From assembly GCA_000597885.1 (NCBI GenBank), contig CP004371.1, positions 4,170,501 through 4,234,500 on the forward strand: a DNA stretch of 64,000 nt, given 5' to 3'. This DNA is from Flammeovirgaceae bacterium 311. GTDB taxonomy: Bacteria > Bacteroidota > Bacteroidia > Cytophagales > Cyclobacteriaceae. A program made the position numbers and the translations under genes. Of the stretch, positions 9,089 to 17,670 are shown in pieces. The notes beneath the pieces are model-generated. The model searched no databases, was not told the origin of the DNA, and saw nothing but the letters and a program-made list of their open reading frames with translations. Position 1 is the stretch's first letter. Every line of letters begins with the position of its first letter.

Positions 9089-9655
9089 ATGAAAAACAAA
9101 TTTGTATTAGCTCTTTTGGCGCTGCTGCTAACAGGATTCGGTGCCATGGCACAAACGGCAGCTGCACCAAAACCGGTTAAAATAGGATATGCCAGCGTTA
9201 ACTATATTCTGAGCCAGATGCCCGAATATAAGCAGATAGAAAAGCAACTGGTTGAGTATGAAAAACAACTAACCTCTCAGCTGCAAAACCAATATCAGGA
9301 GTTTCAGCAGAAGATGGAAGCATACAACAAAACAGGCCAGACACTTCTACCTGAAATTCGCCAGCAGAAAGAAACGGAATTACGTGAGCTGCAGGGTAAA
9401 ATTGAGCAAAGTCAGCGCGATGCCCAGAACCTGATCCAGAAAAAAGAATCTGATCTGTTAGCGCCAGCTTACGATAAAATTCAAAATAACATTGATGTGG
9501 TTGCTAAGGAAAATAACTTCAGCCATGTATTGAACTCTGAAGTAGCAGGTGTACCAACCCTGTTGTTCGTAGCAGACGAAACTCAGGATATTTCTAACCT
9601 GGTACTGAAAAAAATGGGTGTAACGCCTAAGGAAGTTACAAACGCTCAAAAATAA
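9089..9655 (+). CDS. OmpH/Skp-family periplasmic chaperone (second copy)
   Basis: The protein has 188 residues from ATG 9089. The longer in-frame start at 9053 lies inside the previous gene and would put 12 polar residues before the signal peptide. The signal peptide (MKNKFVLALLALLLTGFGAMA) is followed by an Ala/Pro linker and KIGYASVNYILSQMPEYKQ, parallel to the first copy. A Gln/Glu-rich coiled coil follows, with a C-terminal segment ending LKKMGVTP. It is the last gene before a strong terminator. Two Skp-like paralogues next to bamA are common in Bacteroidota and may form mixed or client-specific trimers. Confidence 0.92.
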   Translation: MKNKFVLALLALLLTGFGAMAQTAAAPKPVKIGYASVNYILSQMPEYKQIEKQLVEYEKQLTSQLQNQYQEFQQKMEAYNKTGQTLLPEIRQQKETELRELQGKIEQSQRDAQNLIQKKESDLLAPAYDKIQNNIDVVAKENNFSHVLNSEVAGVPTLLFVADETQDISNLVLKKMGVTPKEVTNAQK

Positions 9656-9675
9656 TTATTGACTTCTTTCTAACA

Positions 9676-9706
9676 GAACCCCGGCATTTTTCGTCGGGGT
9701 TTTTTA
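9676..9706 (+). terminator. Intrinsic terminator after the bamA/skp operon
   Basis: ACCCCG (9678-9683) pairs with CGGGGT (9695-9700), followed by a run of T (TTTTTT, then ATTTT). It lies 20 bases after the second skp stop and ends the envelope operon. Confidence 0.88.
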
Positions 9707-9716
9707 TTTTGCCACT

Positions 9717-10631
9717 GTGCTACAACCGCCTTACCTACAAGCAGGAGATACCATTGCAATTACCTCTACGGCCCGCTGGGCCGAGGAAACTGTTATTGAA
9801 CAGGCTATAGCTACGCTGGAGCGCTGGGGGTTCCGGGTAATTCTGGGCAAATATGTGCATGCAAAGCACCACCAGTTTGCCGGTACAGATGAGCAGCGCC
9901 TGCAGGAGTTTCAGCAAATGCTGGATAATCCCGACATCAAAGCTATTCTCTTCTCCAGGGGAGGCTATGGTACTACACGTATTATAGATGAGGTTGACTG
10001 GCGTAATTTCCTGCAACAGCCCAAGTGGCTTTGTGGCTTTAGTGATGTTACGGCCATTCTTTGTCACCTTTACCGCCTGGGCGTACAGGGGATTCACTGT
10101 ACTATGGCAGGAGGGTTCGATAACCAGGCTGGGAGAGTACAGAGTGTGGAAAGCCTGCGGAGGCTACTACTTGGTGAATCACTTGCCATTGAAGCACCCA
10201 GACATGCCCTAAACAGACCAGGAAGGGCTACAGGTCAACTGTTGGGAGGCAATCTTTCCCTGCTTAATAACCTGATCGCTACAGCATCGGAGCCCTCTTA
10301 TGAAGGCGCTGTTCTGTTTATTGAAGATCTGGATGAATACCTGTACCACGTAGACCGCATGATGGTACACCTGAAAAGAAGCGGGCGTCTGCAGGACCTG
10401 GCGGGCATCATCGTGGGGCAGATGTCGGACATGCATGACAATACCGAGCCGTTTGGTAAAGGGGCTTATGAAATCATTCAGGAACATGTAGCAGCTTACT
10501 CCTATCCGGTAGCTTTTGGCTTTGCTATCGGGCACGAGCCGCTGAATATGGCAGTACCTGTGGGTGCTCGGGTAATGCTGGAGGTTTCTGAGGCAGGTTC
10601 CAAATTGTACCAACCTACTCCAATATCTTAA
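9717..10631 (+). CDS. LD-carboxypeptidase (peptidase family S66)
   Basis: This 304-residue enzyme is expected to cleave the terminal D-Ala from murein tetrapeptides during cell-wall recycling. The S66 triad is visible as Ser109 in GFSD, Glu203 in FIEDLDEYLY and His273 in AIGHEP. The glycine-rich FSRGGYGTTRI segment also fits. No signal peptide is seen, so it is cytoplasmic like LdcA. The start is GTG at 9717, just after the terminator T-run, so its promoter must overlap the terminator or it depends on read-through. A murein-recycling partner, AnmK, lies at 14.5 kb. Confidence 0.9.
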   Translation: MLQPPYLQAGDTIAITSTARWAEETVIEQAIATLERWGFRVILGKYVHAKHHQFAGTDEQRLQEFQQMLDNPDIKAILFSRGGYGTTRIIDEVDWRNFLQQPKWLCGFSDVTAILCHLYRLGVQGIHCTMAGGFDNQAGRVQSVESLRRLLLGESLAIEAPRHALNRPGRATGQLLGGNLSLLNNLIATASEPSYEGAVLFIEDLDEYLYHVDRMMVHLKRSGRLQDLAGIIVGQMSDMHDNTEPFGKGAYEIIQEHVAAYSYPVAFGFAIGHEPLNMAVPVGARVMLEVSEAGSKLYQPTPIS

Positions 10632-10644
10632 TCCATATTTGGCT

Positions 10645-11283
10645 ATGCAAAAATACTTGTGTAGTATCTTATTTGTGCTTATTCCCTTGATAGGGCATTC
10701 CCAGATTCACCGTGCATATAACAGGCCAGATGCTGTTAAAAGCTATTTTTTGAAAGGTGGTGTGCAGTACACTACTTTTACAGGGAGTAGCGACCTCGCA
10801 TCGTTTCAGGCGGGCTGGCAAGTTGGGGTGGGGATGAAGCTTCCCATCATTAGAAGATACAGCTGGTGGCTGCAGCCGGAGTTTTTATATAATAATTATA
10901 AAGCATCCCTCTCTTATCCCGCTGCCGGAGCATTGCCACCTTACGAAAGCACCTATAGTTTTACTTTTGTGGAGATGCCCCTTTTGCTGAGCTACAGGGC
11001 CAATGATCTTTTTGAACTGCAGGCAGGGCCGCAAATTGGCGTACTATTAAATAATAGTGCCAGCACTACCACCAAACAAGCCATTACAAGACTTACACCA
11101 GGCGACTTGCTAAGGTGGAACTACGGCCTGTGTGGTGGCATAGAAATAAACATGAGCCCCCTGGCATTTGGTGCCCGCTATTCTTACGGCCTCTCTAAAT
11201 TAGCTAACAGCGAAACCGCAGCGAGTCAGTTGGGTGAAGCCAGTTTACATGGGCTACAGGTGTATGGGGCTATGGTGTTTTAG
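10645..11283 (+). CDS. PorT-like outer-membrane beta-barrel protein
   Basis: The protein has about 212 residues from ATG 10645 (a TTG at 10639 is also in frame). A signal peptide covers about residues 1-19 (LIPLIGHSQ). The mature protein has amphipathic strands such as WWLQPEFLYNNYKASL and LFELQAGPQIGVLL, typical of small eight-strand barrels annotated as PorT-family or 'outer membrane beta-barrel' in Bacteroidota. The specific role is unknown. It follows the carboxypeptidase by 13 bases and may be co-transcribed with it. Confidence 0.78.
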   Translation: MQKYLCSILFVLIPLIGHSQIHRAYNRPDAVKSYFLKGGVQYTTFTGSSDLASFQAGWQVGVGMKLPIIRRYSWWLQPEFLYNNYKASLSYPAAGALPPYESTYSFTFVEMPLLLSYRANDLFELQAGPQIGVLLNNSASTTTKQAITRLTPGDLLRWNYGLCGGIEINMSPLAFGARYSYGLSKLANSETAASQLGEASLHGLQVYGAMVF

Positions 11284-11444
11284 TCATTCTGCTGCCAACT
11301 CCTCTTGTGTCTGCAATAAACTTCTTTCCCTGCCTGACCGGTAGCTAAGATTTTACCTTGTACAGGCAAATGTGCACTATCAGCAGTGAGGCAGAACTTT
11401 GCTACTTCTCACCTTTGAAAGAGATTAGGTTTTCCCACACCACC

Positions 11445-12956
11445 CTAAGCAGTGGGAGCAAAAGCAAAGAACACCAGCCAGATCAAAATTAAAATGGGCA
11501 GAAGAATGGGAATAGAGAAACGTATTATGTATCCGAAGAACGAAGGCATTTTGATGCCAATCTGTTCTGCGATAGATTTCACCATAAAGTTAGGCCCATT
11601 GCCAATGTAGGTCATGGCACCGAAGAAAACTGCAGCAACAGATATTGCCATCAGATCGAGCACACTATCGGGATACGCACCCTGCGAAAAACCAACTACC
11701 TCGCTTGGATTACTTAAACTGGCACCTTTCGAGGCCATAGCAGCAGCCAGGAAGTTCAGGTAGGTGGGTGCATTATCCAGGAAGCCCGACAGCAGGCCTG
11801 TACCCCAATACAGGGTATTATGGGTAATAAGAGCAGCACCGGCTTCTGACTTGGCAAAGGCCCCTACCAGCTCAAGCGCCGGCATCATGGTGCCGAAAAT
11901 ACCAATAAAGATAAAGGCTACTTCCCGGATTGGTTCAAAATTGAAGTCGTTGCCGGCATGCGCTTCTTTACTGGCAAAGCGGTAAGACAGATAGGCAACC
12001 GAAAGCATAATCAGCTCTCTTACGAAAGAAAAGGTCTCGCCGTGGTAATGAATACCCGGTACTATTTCCGGGAATATTTTAGGATCTATGAATACAGCTG
12101 CAATTACTACTCCCAGCCAGACAAAATTTCTTAAGCCAACCAGTCTGATTCGGTTTGTGTATGTCACATCTCCCACCAGATCGTCCATACTCTCTTTATT
12201 GCGTTTGTCTATTATGTAGAAAATGGCAATTAGAATAATCAGGGCCAGCAACCAGGGCAGAAAATTATGAGTCAGCGTCCAGCCAAAAGGTACACCTTTC
12301 AGAAAACCCAGGAATAGGGGCGGATCGCCAATGGGAGTTAAGCTACCCCCAATGTTACTCACTGCAAATATGAAAAAGATAATATGGTAAGCCTTGATAC
12401 GAGTTTTATTAAGCCGGATGTAGGGCCTGATCAAAAGCATAGAGGCACCGGTGGTACCAATCAGGTTAGAAATAACAGCTCCTGCTGCCAAAAGCAAAAC
12501 ATTGGTTAAGGGAGTTGCTTTTTTATCAATATTGATCATGATACCCCCTGAAGCAATGTAGAGGGCAGCCAGCAACGATATAAATTGTACATACTCTGCC
12601 AGCGCATGAATAACAGATGGTATGTTGAGCAGGTAAAAAATATAGTACATGACCACCAGCAACGCCAGCCCAACGGCAATTAACGGATAGCGTTTGTGCC
12701 AGAAATGCTCATAAAAGAGAGGGCCGGTGGCAATCATCAGCAATAGAGCCACAAATGGAATTACTGCCCAGGCAGGAGCTGACGTTACCGGATGCGCCTC
12801 TTCTCCTTCAGAAAGATGTACGGCAGCATTTTCCTCTGCCTGGTCTGCTTGCTCTACTTCAGCATCACTTGATTGTATTGCCAGGGCAGAGTGAGGTATC
12901 CCGACTCCGATGATGGAATAAATCAGTAGAAAAAGGATTAGGAAATATTTCTTCAT
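11445..12956 (-). CDS. nhaD: NhaD-type Na+/H+ antiporter
   Basis: This integral membrane protein of about 503 residues belongs to the ArsB/NhaD ion-transporter superfamily and should exchange Na+ for H+. The start is placed at 12956 (MKKYFLIL), since an upstream in-frame ATG would add six residues. A signal-like first helix is followed by an acidic periplasmic stretch (about residues 30-60) and then about a dozen hydrophobic segments. Conserved-looking motifs are SNIGGSLTPIGDPPLFLGFLKG, GFLDNAPTYLNFLA and GNGPNFMVKSIAE, all typical of NhaD. The 250 bases upstream hold no gene. Confidence 0.9.
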   Translation of the reverse strand: MKKYFLILFLLIYSIIGVGIPHSALAIQSSDAEVEQADQAEENAAVHLSEGEEAHPVTSAPAWAVIPFVALLLMIATGPLFYEHFWHKRYPLIAVGLALLVVMYYIFYLLNIPSVIHALAEYVQFISLLAALYIASGGIMINIDKKATPLTNVLLLAAGAVISNLIGTTGASMLLIRPYIRLNKTRIKAYHIIFFIFAVSNIGGSLTPIGDPPLFLGFLKGVPFGWTLTHNFLPWLLALIILIAIFYIIDKRNKESMDDLVGDVTYTNRIRLVGLRNFVWLGVVIAAVFIDPKIFPEIVPGIHYHGETFSFVRELIMLSVAYLSYRFASKEAHAGNDFNFEPIREVAFIFIGIFGTMMPALELVGAFAKSEAGAALITHNTLYWGTGLLSGFLDNAPTYLNFLAAAMASKGASLSNPSEVVGFSQGAYPDSVLDLMAISVAAVFFGAMTYIGNGPNFMVKSIAEQIGIKMPSFFGYIIRFSIPILLPILILIWLVFFAFAPTA

Positions 12957-13206
12957 GTACAAAAAGTCAGACAAATATCAGGTACGGTGCCTGGTAAGTG
13001 CAGGCATGGGTAGGATTGGAGCCCACTAAAAGGTACCTGTTGATTTTCATGGCTAAAAATAAGAATTTACCTTATTTGAAGGCCATATACTACAGTTTTT
13101 TGTTCTGAATATTATTACAGGAACCAAAATATATCAGGCAGCACTAAATCAGCGCATAAATATAGCGTCTAAACATTAAAAAACTGTAGAATATCAGAAG
13201 CTTGTT

Positions 13207-14433
13207 TTAAACCAGTTGCTGAAGCGCAATTTCAAAAGCAGCTTTTGAGAGTCCGGTGGTACCAGGGGTAAGTTCTCTCACCTGTACCAAAGACTTTCTG
13301 ATTGTATCGGAGGTGTCATGAAAAATAGCTTCGTCTGTTATTTCCACTTCACCGCTCATTAGGTAGGCAAAAACCCTGGCCATGGCACAATTAGCAATGA
13401 AGTCTGCTATAACCGATACCTGGCCGTCGGCAAACTCCATAGTAGGGCCAAAGAATATTTCTGTGTCTTTGAAAGGAACATTGGCTCCGGAGCTTACCAC
13501 CTCTAATCCCCCTTTTTTCATTTGAGCAACCTGTTCCCGTGTTATTAAGCGGGAGGCAGCTGCCGGTATAAATATCTCTGCAGGAACCTCCCATATTTGT
13601 CGGTTCACTTCCTCGAAGCTCAGCATATCGGGAGCACTCAGCATGTTGCGGTTTTTGTTCAGGAGCAGCTGGCGTACTTCTTCTTCAGAGAAGCCATCAG
13701 GTTTAATGAGACCTCCCACACGATCGATGATTCCTACAATACGTACGCCAGATTTTGAAAGGTAATAAGCAGCAGCGGCACCTACATTGCCCCAGCCCTG
13801 TATAATAGCACGTTTCCCTTCCAGCCGGCCTTCCCAGAGATCGTAGTAATGTCTTACTGATTCTGCTACACCCCAGCCTGTGATCATATCGGCAACTCTG
13901 AATTTGTTTTCTATGGCAGGGCTGTAGTTTACATCTTCGAGCACTTTGCTCACTCCCTGCCGCAGCTGCCCTATCTTTTGTATTTTCTGGGGGTCGGTGG
14001 CTGCAAAATGGCCGTTAACGATGCCCTCCTGCGGGTGCCACAGGCCATAGTCTTCAGTGATAGGAATTACTTCATGTATTTCGTCTATGTTAAGATCGCC
14101 TCCGGTTCCGTAATAACTCTTTAGTAAGGGAATTACTGCTTTATACCAGCGCTCAAGTACCCCTGTTTTACGAGGATCTGACGGATCGAAGTTGATGCCG
14201 GATTTTGCACCACCGATAGGAGGTCCAGATACAGTAAACTTTACCTCCATGGTTTTGGCCAGTGATTCTACCTCGTTACGATCCAACCCGGGACGCATTC
14301 TTGTACCGCCACCGGCCGCACCATTTCTAAGAGAGTTGATCACCACCCAGCCTTCGGCTTCAGTCTCGGGATCTTTCCATTCAAAAACTATTTCTGGTCT
14401 TTTATTTTCGTACTTCTTGAGTAGTTCTTTCAT
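13207..14433 (-). CDS. Glu/Leu/Phe/Val dehydrogenase family protein
   Basis: This 408-residue NAD(P)-dependent amino-acid dehydrogenase deaminates an amino acid to its 2-oxo acid. The catalytic Lys is probably Lys77 in PPIGGAKSGINFDP, and the dinucleotide-binding GWGNVGAAAAYYLS motif is near residues 211-224. The IGGAKSG form differs from the KGG form of classical glutamate dehydrogenases, and the insert YGTGGDLNIDE is also seen. Substrate (glutamate or branched-chain) is therefore uncertain. It starts 28 bases after the anmK stop, so the two may share a transcript. Confidence 0.85.
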   Translation of the reverse strand: MKELLKKYENKRPEIVFEWKDPETEAEGWVVINSLRNGAAGGGTRMRPGLDRNEVESLAKTMEVKFTVSGPPIGGAKSGINFDPSDPRKTGVLERWYKAVIPLLKSYYGTGGDLNIDEIHEVIPITEDYGLWHPQEGIVNGHFAATDPQKIQKIGQLRQGVSKVLEDVNYSPAIENKFRVADMITGWGVAESVRHYYDLWEGRLEGKRAIIQGWGNVGAAAAYYLSKSGVRIVGIIDRVGGLIKPDGFSEEEVRQLLLNKNRNMLSAPDMLSFEEVNRQIWEVPAEIFIPAAASRLITREQVAQMKKGGLEVVSSGANVPFKDTEIFFGPTMEFADGQVSVIADFIANCAMARVFAYLMSGEVEITDEAIFHDTSDTIRKSLVQVRELTPGTTGLSKAAFEIALQQLV

Positions 14434-14461
14434 AATGTATTCATGGCATTCGCCTGCAATT

Positions 14462-15559
14462 CTAAATCATATTATCATATACAACCCCACCGCAGTTATC
14501 TGCAGAAGCACCGGTTACGCTGCGCAGGCAGTTGGGCTGTCCCATCAGGCGTAAGGCTCCTAAAAATGCAAATATAATAGCTTCTTTGAAGCCGATGGTT
14601 TGTTTGTCGGGAATAACAACCTCCACTCCCAAAGGGGCAACATGTTGCTGGATCAGCGTAATCAGGTATTGATTAAATGCACCCCCGCCCGAGAGAAGCA
14701 GGCGTTCCTGTCCGGCTGGAGTAGTGCTTTGCTGTAACTGCCGGATGGAGCGGGCAACCTGCTGGGCAATATGTTCGCAGAAGGTTGCCAGCAGATCTGG
14801 TACAGATACCCCGGTAGCAGATAACAGGGGCAGCACCTGTGCCTGCACCCATTCAAAGCCCAGGCTTTTTGGCGGCTGCTGCTGGTAGTAGGTCAGGTTG
14901 TTCAGCTGCCGGATCAGGGGTTCATGCACAGTTCCTGCTTCTGCAAATTTGCCTCCTTCGTCGTAGGGCTTATGGAGCTGCCTGGCCAGGTAATTCAGTA
15001 CCCCGTTGGCAGGGCAAATATCATAGGCAGATCTGCCATTATGGCCAGCGGCAGATATATTAGCTATACCCCCCAGGTTCAGGCAATAGGTAAAGTCACT
15101 GAACAGCAGTTCATCGCCTATGGGTACCAGTGGCGCTCCATGTCCGCCCAGGGCAACATCGAGGCTCCTGAAATCATTGATAACCGGTAAACCGCTGGCA
15201 AGCATTAAGCTAAAGCCATGGCCAATCTGCACGGTGTAACCTTCTTCCGGTTTATGAAAAACCGTATGCCCGTGCGATGCCAGCGCCTGCGGCTGTACAT
15301 GATGCCTGTCCATGAATGTACGCACCTGCTCGCCCATCCAGGTACCCAGTGCCCGGTCAGTTTTGATAAACGTAAGGGCATCGGCCTGCATGAGGTTTGC
15401 CAGCCGTTCCTGCCACTCATCACTATAGGAAATGGTTTCTGAAGCGAGCACAGAATACTCCCATTTTCCTTCAAGGAACCTGAAATGGCAGCAAGCCAGG
15501 TCAAGTCCATCTAGGGAAGTGCCAGACATAGCGCCTATAAGTGTGTAGGTATTGATCAT
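14462..15559 (-). CDS. anmK: Anhydro-N-acetylmuramic acid kinase
   Basis: AnmK opens the 1,6-anhydro ring of anhMurNAc and phosphorylates it to MurNAc-6-phosphate, which returns murein sugars to metabolism. The 365-residue protein has the N-terminal GAMSGTSLDGLDLA phosphate motif (residues 9-22), LNLGGIANIS near residue 160, and CPANGVLNYLA. The length fits the family. It lies between the MutS-like gene (42 bases upstream) and the dehydrogenase gene. It shares the recycling theme with the LD-carboxypeptidase at 9.7 kb. Confidence 0.93.
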   Translation of the reverse strand: MINTYTLIGAMSGTSLDGLDLACCHFRFLEGKWEYSVLASETISYSDEWQERLANLMQADALTFIKTDRALGTWMGEQVRTFMDRHHVQPQALASHGHTVFHKPEEGYTVQIGHGFSLMLASGLPVINDFRSLDVALGGHGAPLVPIGDELLFSDFTYCLNLGGIANISAAGHNGRSAYDICPANGVLNYLARQLHKPYDEGGKFAEAGTVHEPLIRQLNNLTYYQQQPPKSLGFEWVQAQVLPLLSATGVSVPDLLATFCEHIAQQVARSIRQLQQSTTPAGQERLLLSGGGAFNQYLITLIQQHVAPLGVEVVIPDKQTIGFKEAIIFAFLGALRLMGQPNCLRSVTGASADNCGGVVYDNMI

Positions 15560-15600
15560 CTGAAATGACTTTCTAAAATTTATAACCAGGGTATAGACGC

Positions 15601-17502
15601 TTAGGAGGTGGTGCGTTGCTGCTGCCCTTCTCTCTGATCTATATCTATACCCATTTTAGCCATAAGTGCACTGGCGTTAAAGCTGGTGCATAAACCTGGC
15701 TCTAATTTATAGTTGAAGCGGATCTCCTGGCCAATAACTTCACTGTTAAAGCTGTAGTTGCGTAAGCCGGCACCACTTGCAGTCTGGCCCAGGTCCAGAT
15801 CGTGGGTTGAAATCATACCGGAAGCATTCAGCCCCTGCAATTGACGAATAAGTGCTGCAGCTCCTTTGTGCCTGTCGGCAGAATTGGTGCCTTTCAGGAT
15901 CTCATCCAGTAAGAATAGTACTGGTAAATCCGGATTAGCATCAGGAGGCAGGGCAAGCTCCTGCGTTGGCAGGTCTGCGGCAAGTGTTTCCTGAACGGAA
16001 CTGGCCCTAAGCAGCCTAAGCAGCTGCCGTATGCGTTGTAATTCTGCATAAAAAGAAGAAACGTTTTCGGCCAGCGAATCCTGGGTGCGCATGCTGGTAA
16101 ATACCTGCATGCAGCTTATCCGCATTTGCCTGGCACATACAGGAGCACCTGTGAGTGCCAGTACCGCGTTTATGCCCACTGTTCTTAAAAATGTACTCTT
16201 GCCGGCCATATTTGAGCCGGTAATTAATACCACTTCTCCTTTGCCTTTCAGGCTAAAGTCATTTGTAACCCTTCCCAGTGGCAGCAGCGGGTGTCCCAGC
16301 TCCTGTGCCTCATACAAATGTTCTGAGGCAGGCACAATTTCAGGGAATACCCATTCGGGCTCTGAGTAGGCAAGCCCTGCTATGCTGTTCAGAGCCTCCC
16401 AGGCGTAGAGGGCGTCAAACCAGGCATCAATGTCTGCTTTCACCCTTTCTTTCCAGCGCTCGGCCCTCAGCATCCAGTAAAGGTCCTGCAGGAATAAGGT
16501 GTTCAGTATCATGTAAAGTCCGTTACTGCGCGATTCTAGGCCATCTAAAATTCTGGATAACTCCCGGATCTGTCCCGATACTCTAATTTCTCCTTTCAAA
16601 AACTGCTGCTGTAATTCCTTCAGGTAGGGCGATTGCCAGTTGCCGTTTTCCAGTAGCTCAAACATGCCGGCACTACCTTTTAAAATAGTAATGCTGTTAT
16701 AGGCTGCTTCTTCGGCAACTTTGGCAGCAGGGGCCAGGCGAAACACTACAAAGGTATTTACAATTGCAGCACCTATAATCCACCAGAAAGAAATATTCAG
16801 AAACAGAAAAGCCAGAATTAGCAAAACCGTAAGGGGTGGTAAGGTAGCAAAGGCAACCCGGTACATGGTGCGGGGCAGTACCACATTAGGGCTATGCAGC
16901 CAATCTTTCAGGGGTTCCAGGGTAGCATGTGACTTACGGTGGTATAAGCCAATGGCAGCAAATTGCTGGCGCCAGTCCAGCAGGGGCTTGAGTTCTTTTA
17001 CTGCCTCCTGCCTGGTGGCTATGTTTTGTGGAGCGGCTGGTGTACTTAACCAGTAGGCAAGCATAGACTCGCCACCCGGCGTTGCAGCGCGGTTTATAAG
17101 CTGAAACAGTGAATGACGCCCCAGTATATCCAGATCGGGATGGTAGGTATGGAGTGCCATATAGTGTTCCTGTCCCGTAGGCATACCTTCAAACTTGTGC
17201 TGTAGCCGCTGTAACTCCTGCCTGTTTATGTCTACTAATATCTGATCCAGGCCCCAGCGTTCTTTATACTTTCTATGCTGTTTCACCAGATAAGCAAAGA
17301 TAAATGGAGAAACAAAAAGTAAAGCCAGTACCCAACTGCTTAGCCGTTCATTGGCAAGGTAAATCAGGAGCACCAGCACAACAACAAAAAAAATAATCCT
17401 TGCAACCGACCATTTCTGCACCGTTTTTTTGAGGATATCGGCTGTTTCCTGGTATCGACTACTGTTATTCTGATATGTTCCTTTGGGAGAAGGTAGGGTC
17501 AT
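15601..17502 (-). CDS. MutS-family ATPase with membrane segments
   Basis: The protein has about 633 residues from ATG 17502; an in-frame ATG at 17535 is possible. It has two hydrophobic segments near residues 35-75 (IIFFVVVLVLLIYL and ALLFVSPFIFAYL) and two more near 217-255. A MutS core/lever-like region follows, then the ATPase with Walker A GSNMAGKST (about 429-437), Walker B FLLDEILKGT, and the STHD switch. The N-terminal mismatch-recognition domain of MutS1 is absent. Such proteins are annotated as MutS-related in Bacteroidota, but mismatch repair is unlikely from this architecture. The role is unknown. Confidence 0.85.
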   Translation of the reverse strand: MTLPSPKGTYQNNSSRYQETADILKKTVQKWSVARIIFFVVVLVLLIYLANERLSSWVLALLFVSPFIFAYLVKQHRKYKERWGLDQILVDINRQELQRLQHKFEGMPTGQEHYMALHTYHPDLDILGRHSLFQLINRAATPGGESMLAYWLSTPAAPQNIATRQEAVKELKPLLDWRQQFAAIGLYHRKSHATLEPLKDWLHSPNVVLPRTMYRVAFATLPPLTVLLILAFLFLNISFWWIIGAAIVNTFVVFRLAPAAKVAEEAAYNSITILKGSAGMFELLENGNWQSPYLKELQQQFLKGEIRVSGQIRELSRILDGLESRSNGLYMILNTLFLQDLYWMLRAERWKERVKADIDAWFDALYAWEALNSIAGLAYSEPEWVFPEIVPASEHLYEAQELGHPLLPLGRVTNDFSLKGKGEVVLITGSNMAGKSTFLRTVGINAVLALTGAPVCARQMRISCMQVFTSMRTQDSLAENVSSFYAELQRIRQLLRLLRASSVQETLAADLPTQELALPPDANPDLPVLFLLDEILKGTNSADRHKGAAALIRQLQGLNASGMISTHDLDLGQTASGAGLRNYSFNSEVIGQEIRFNYKLEPGLCTSFNASALMAKMGIDIDQREGQQQRTTS

Positions 17503-17614
17503 AGTAAAGATGGCTGGCTGTACACAAGAATACAAAAATTTAACTCCAATAGCAGTAATGAGTTGCAGGATTAGCGCTAAACTTAAAGGGAAGGAGGCCC
17601 TAAGGCATGCAGCA

Positions 17615-17648
17615 TAAAAAAAAGCTGCTCTTTTAAAGAACAGCTTTC
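17615..17648 (-). terminator. Intrinsic terminator after rodA
   Basis: Read on the minus strand, AAAGCTG (from 17647 down) pairs with CAGCTTT (17627-17621), with an inner TCT/AGA pairing, followed by a run of eight T. It lies 23 bases past the rodA stop and ends the mre/rod cluster. Confidence 0.82.
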
Positions 17649-17670
17649 TTAAATTTACACCTGCTTTTTT

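Noticed and set aside
12957-13206. Hairpin-like GCCTG...CAGGC in the leader of nhaD as a possible sodium-sensing RNA
   Set aside because: Only five base pairs with a short loop, no second helix, and no recognisable riboswitch core.
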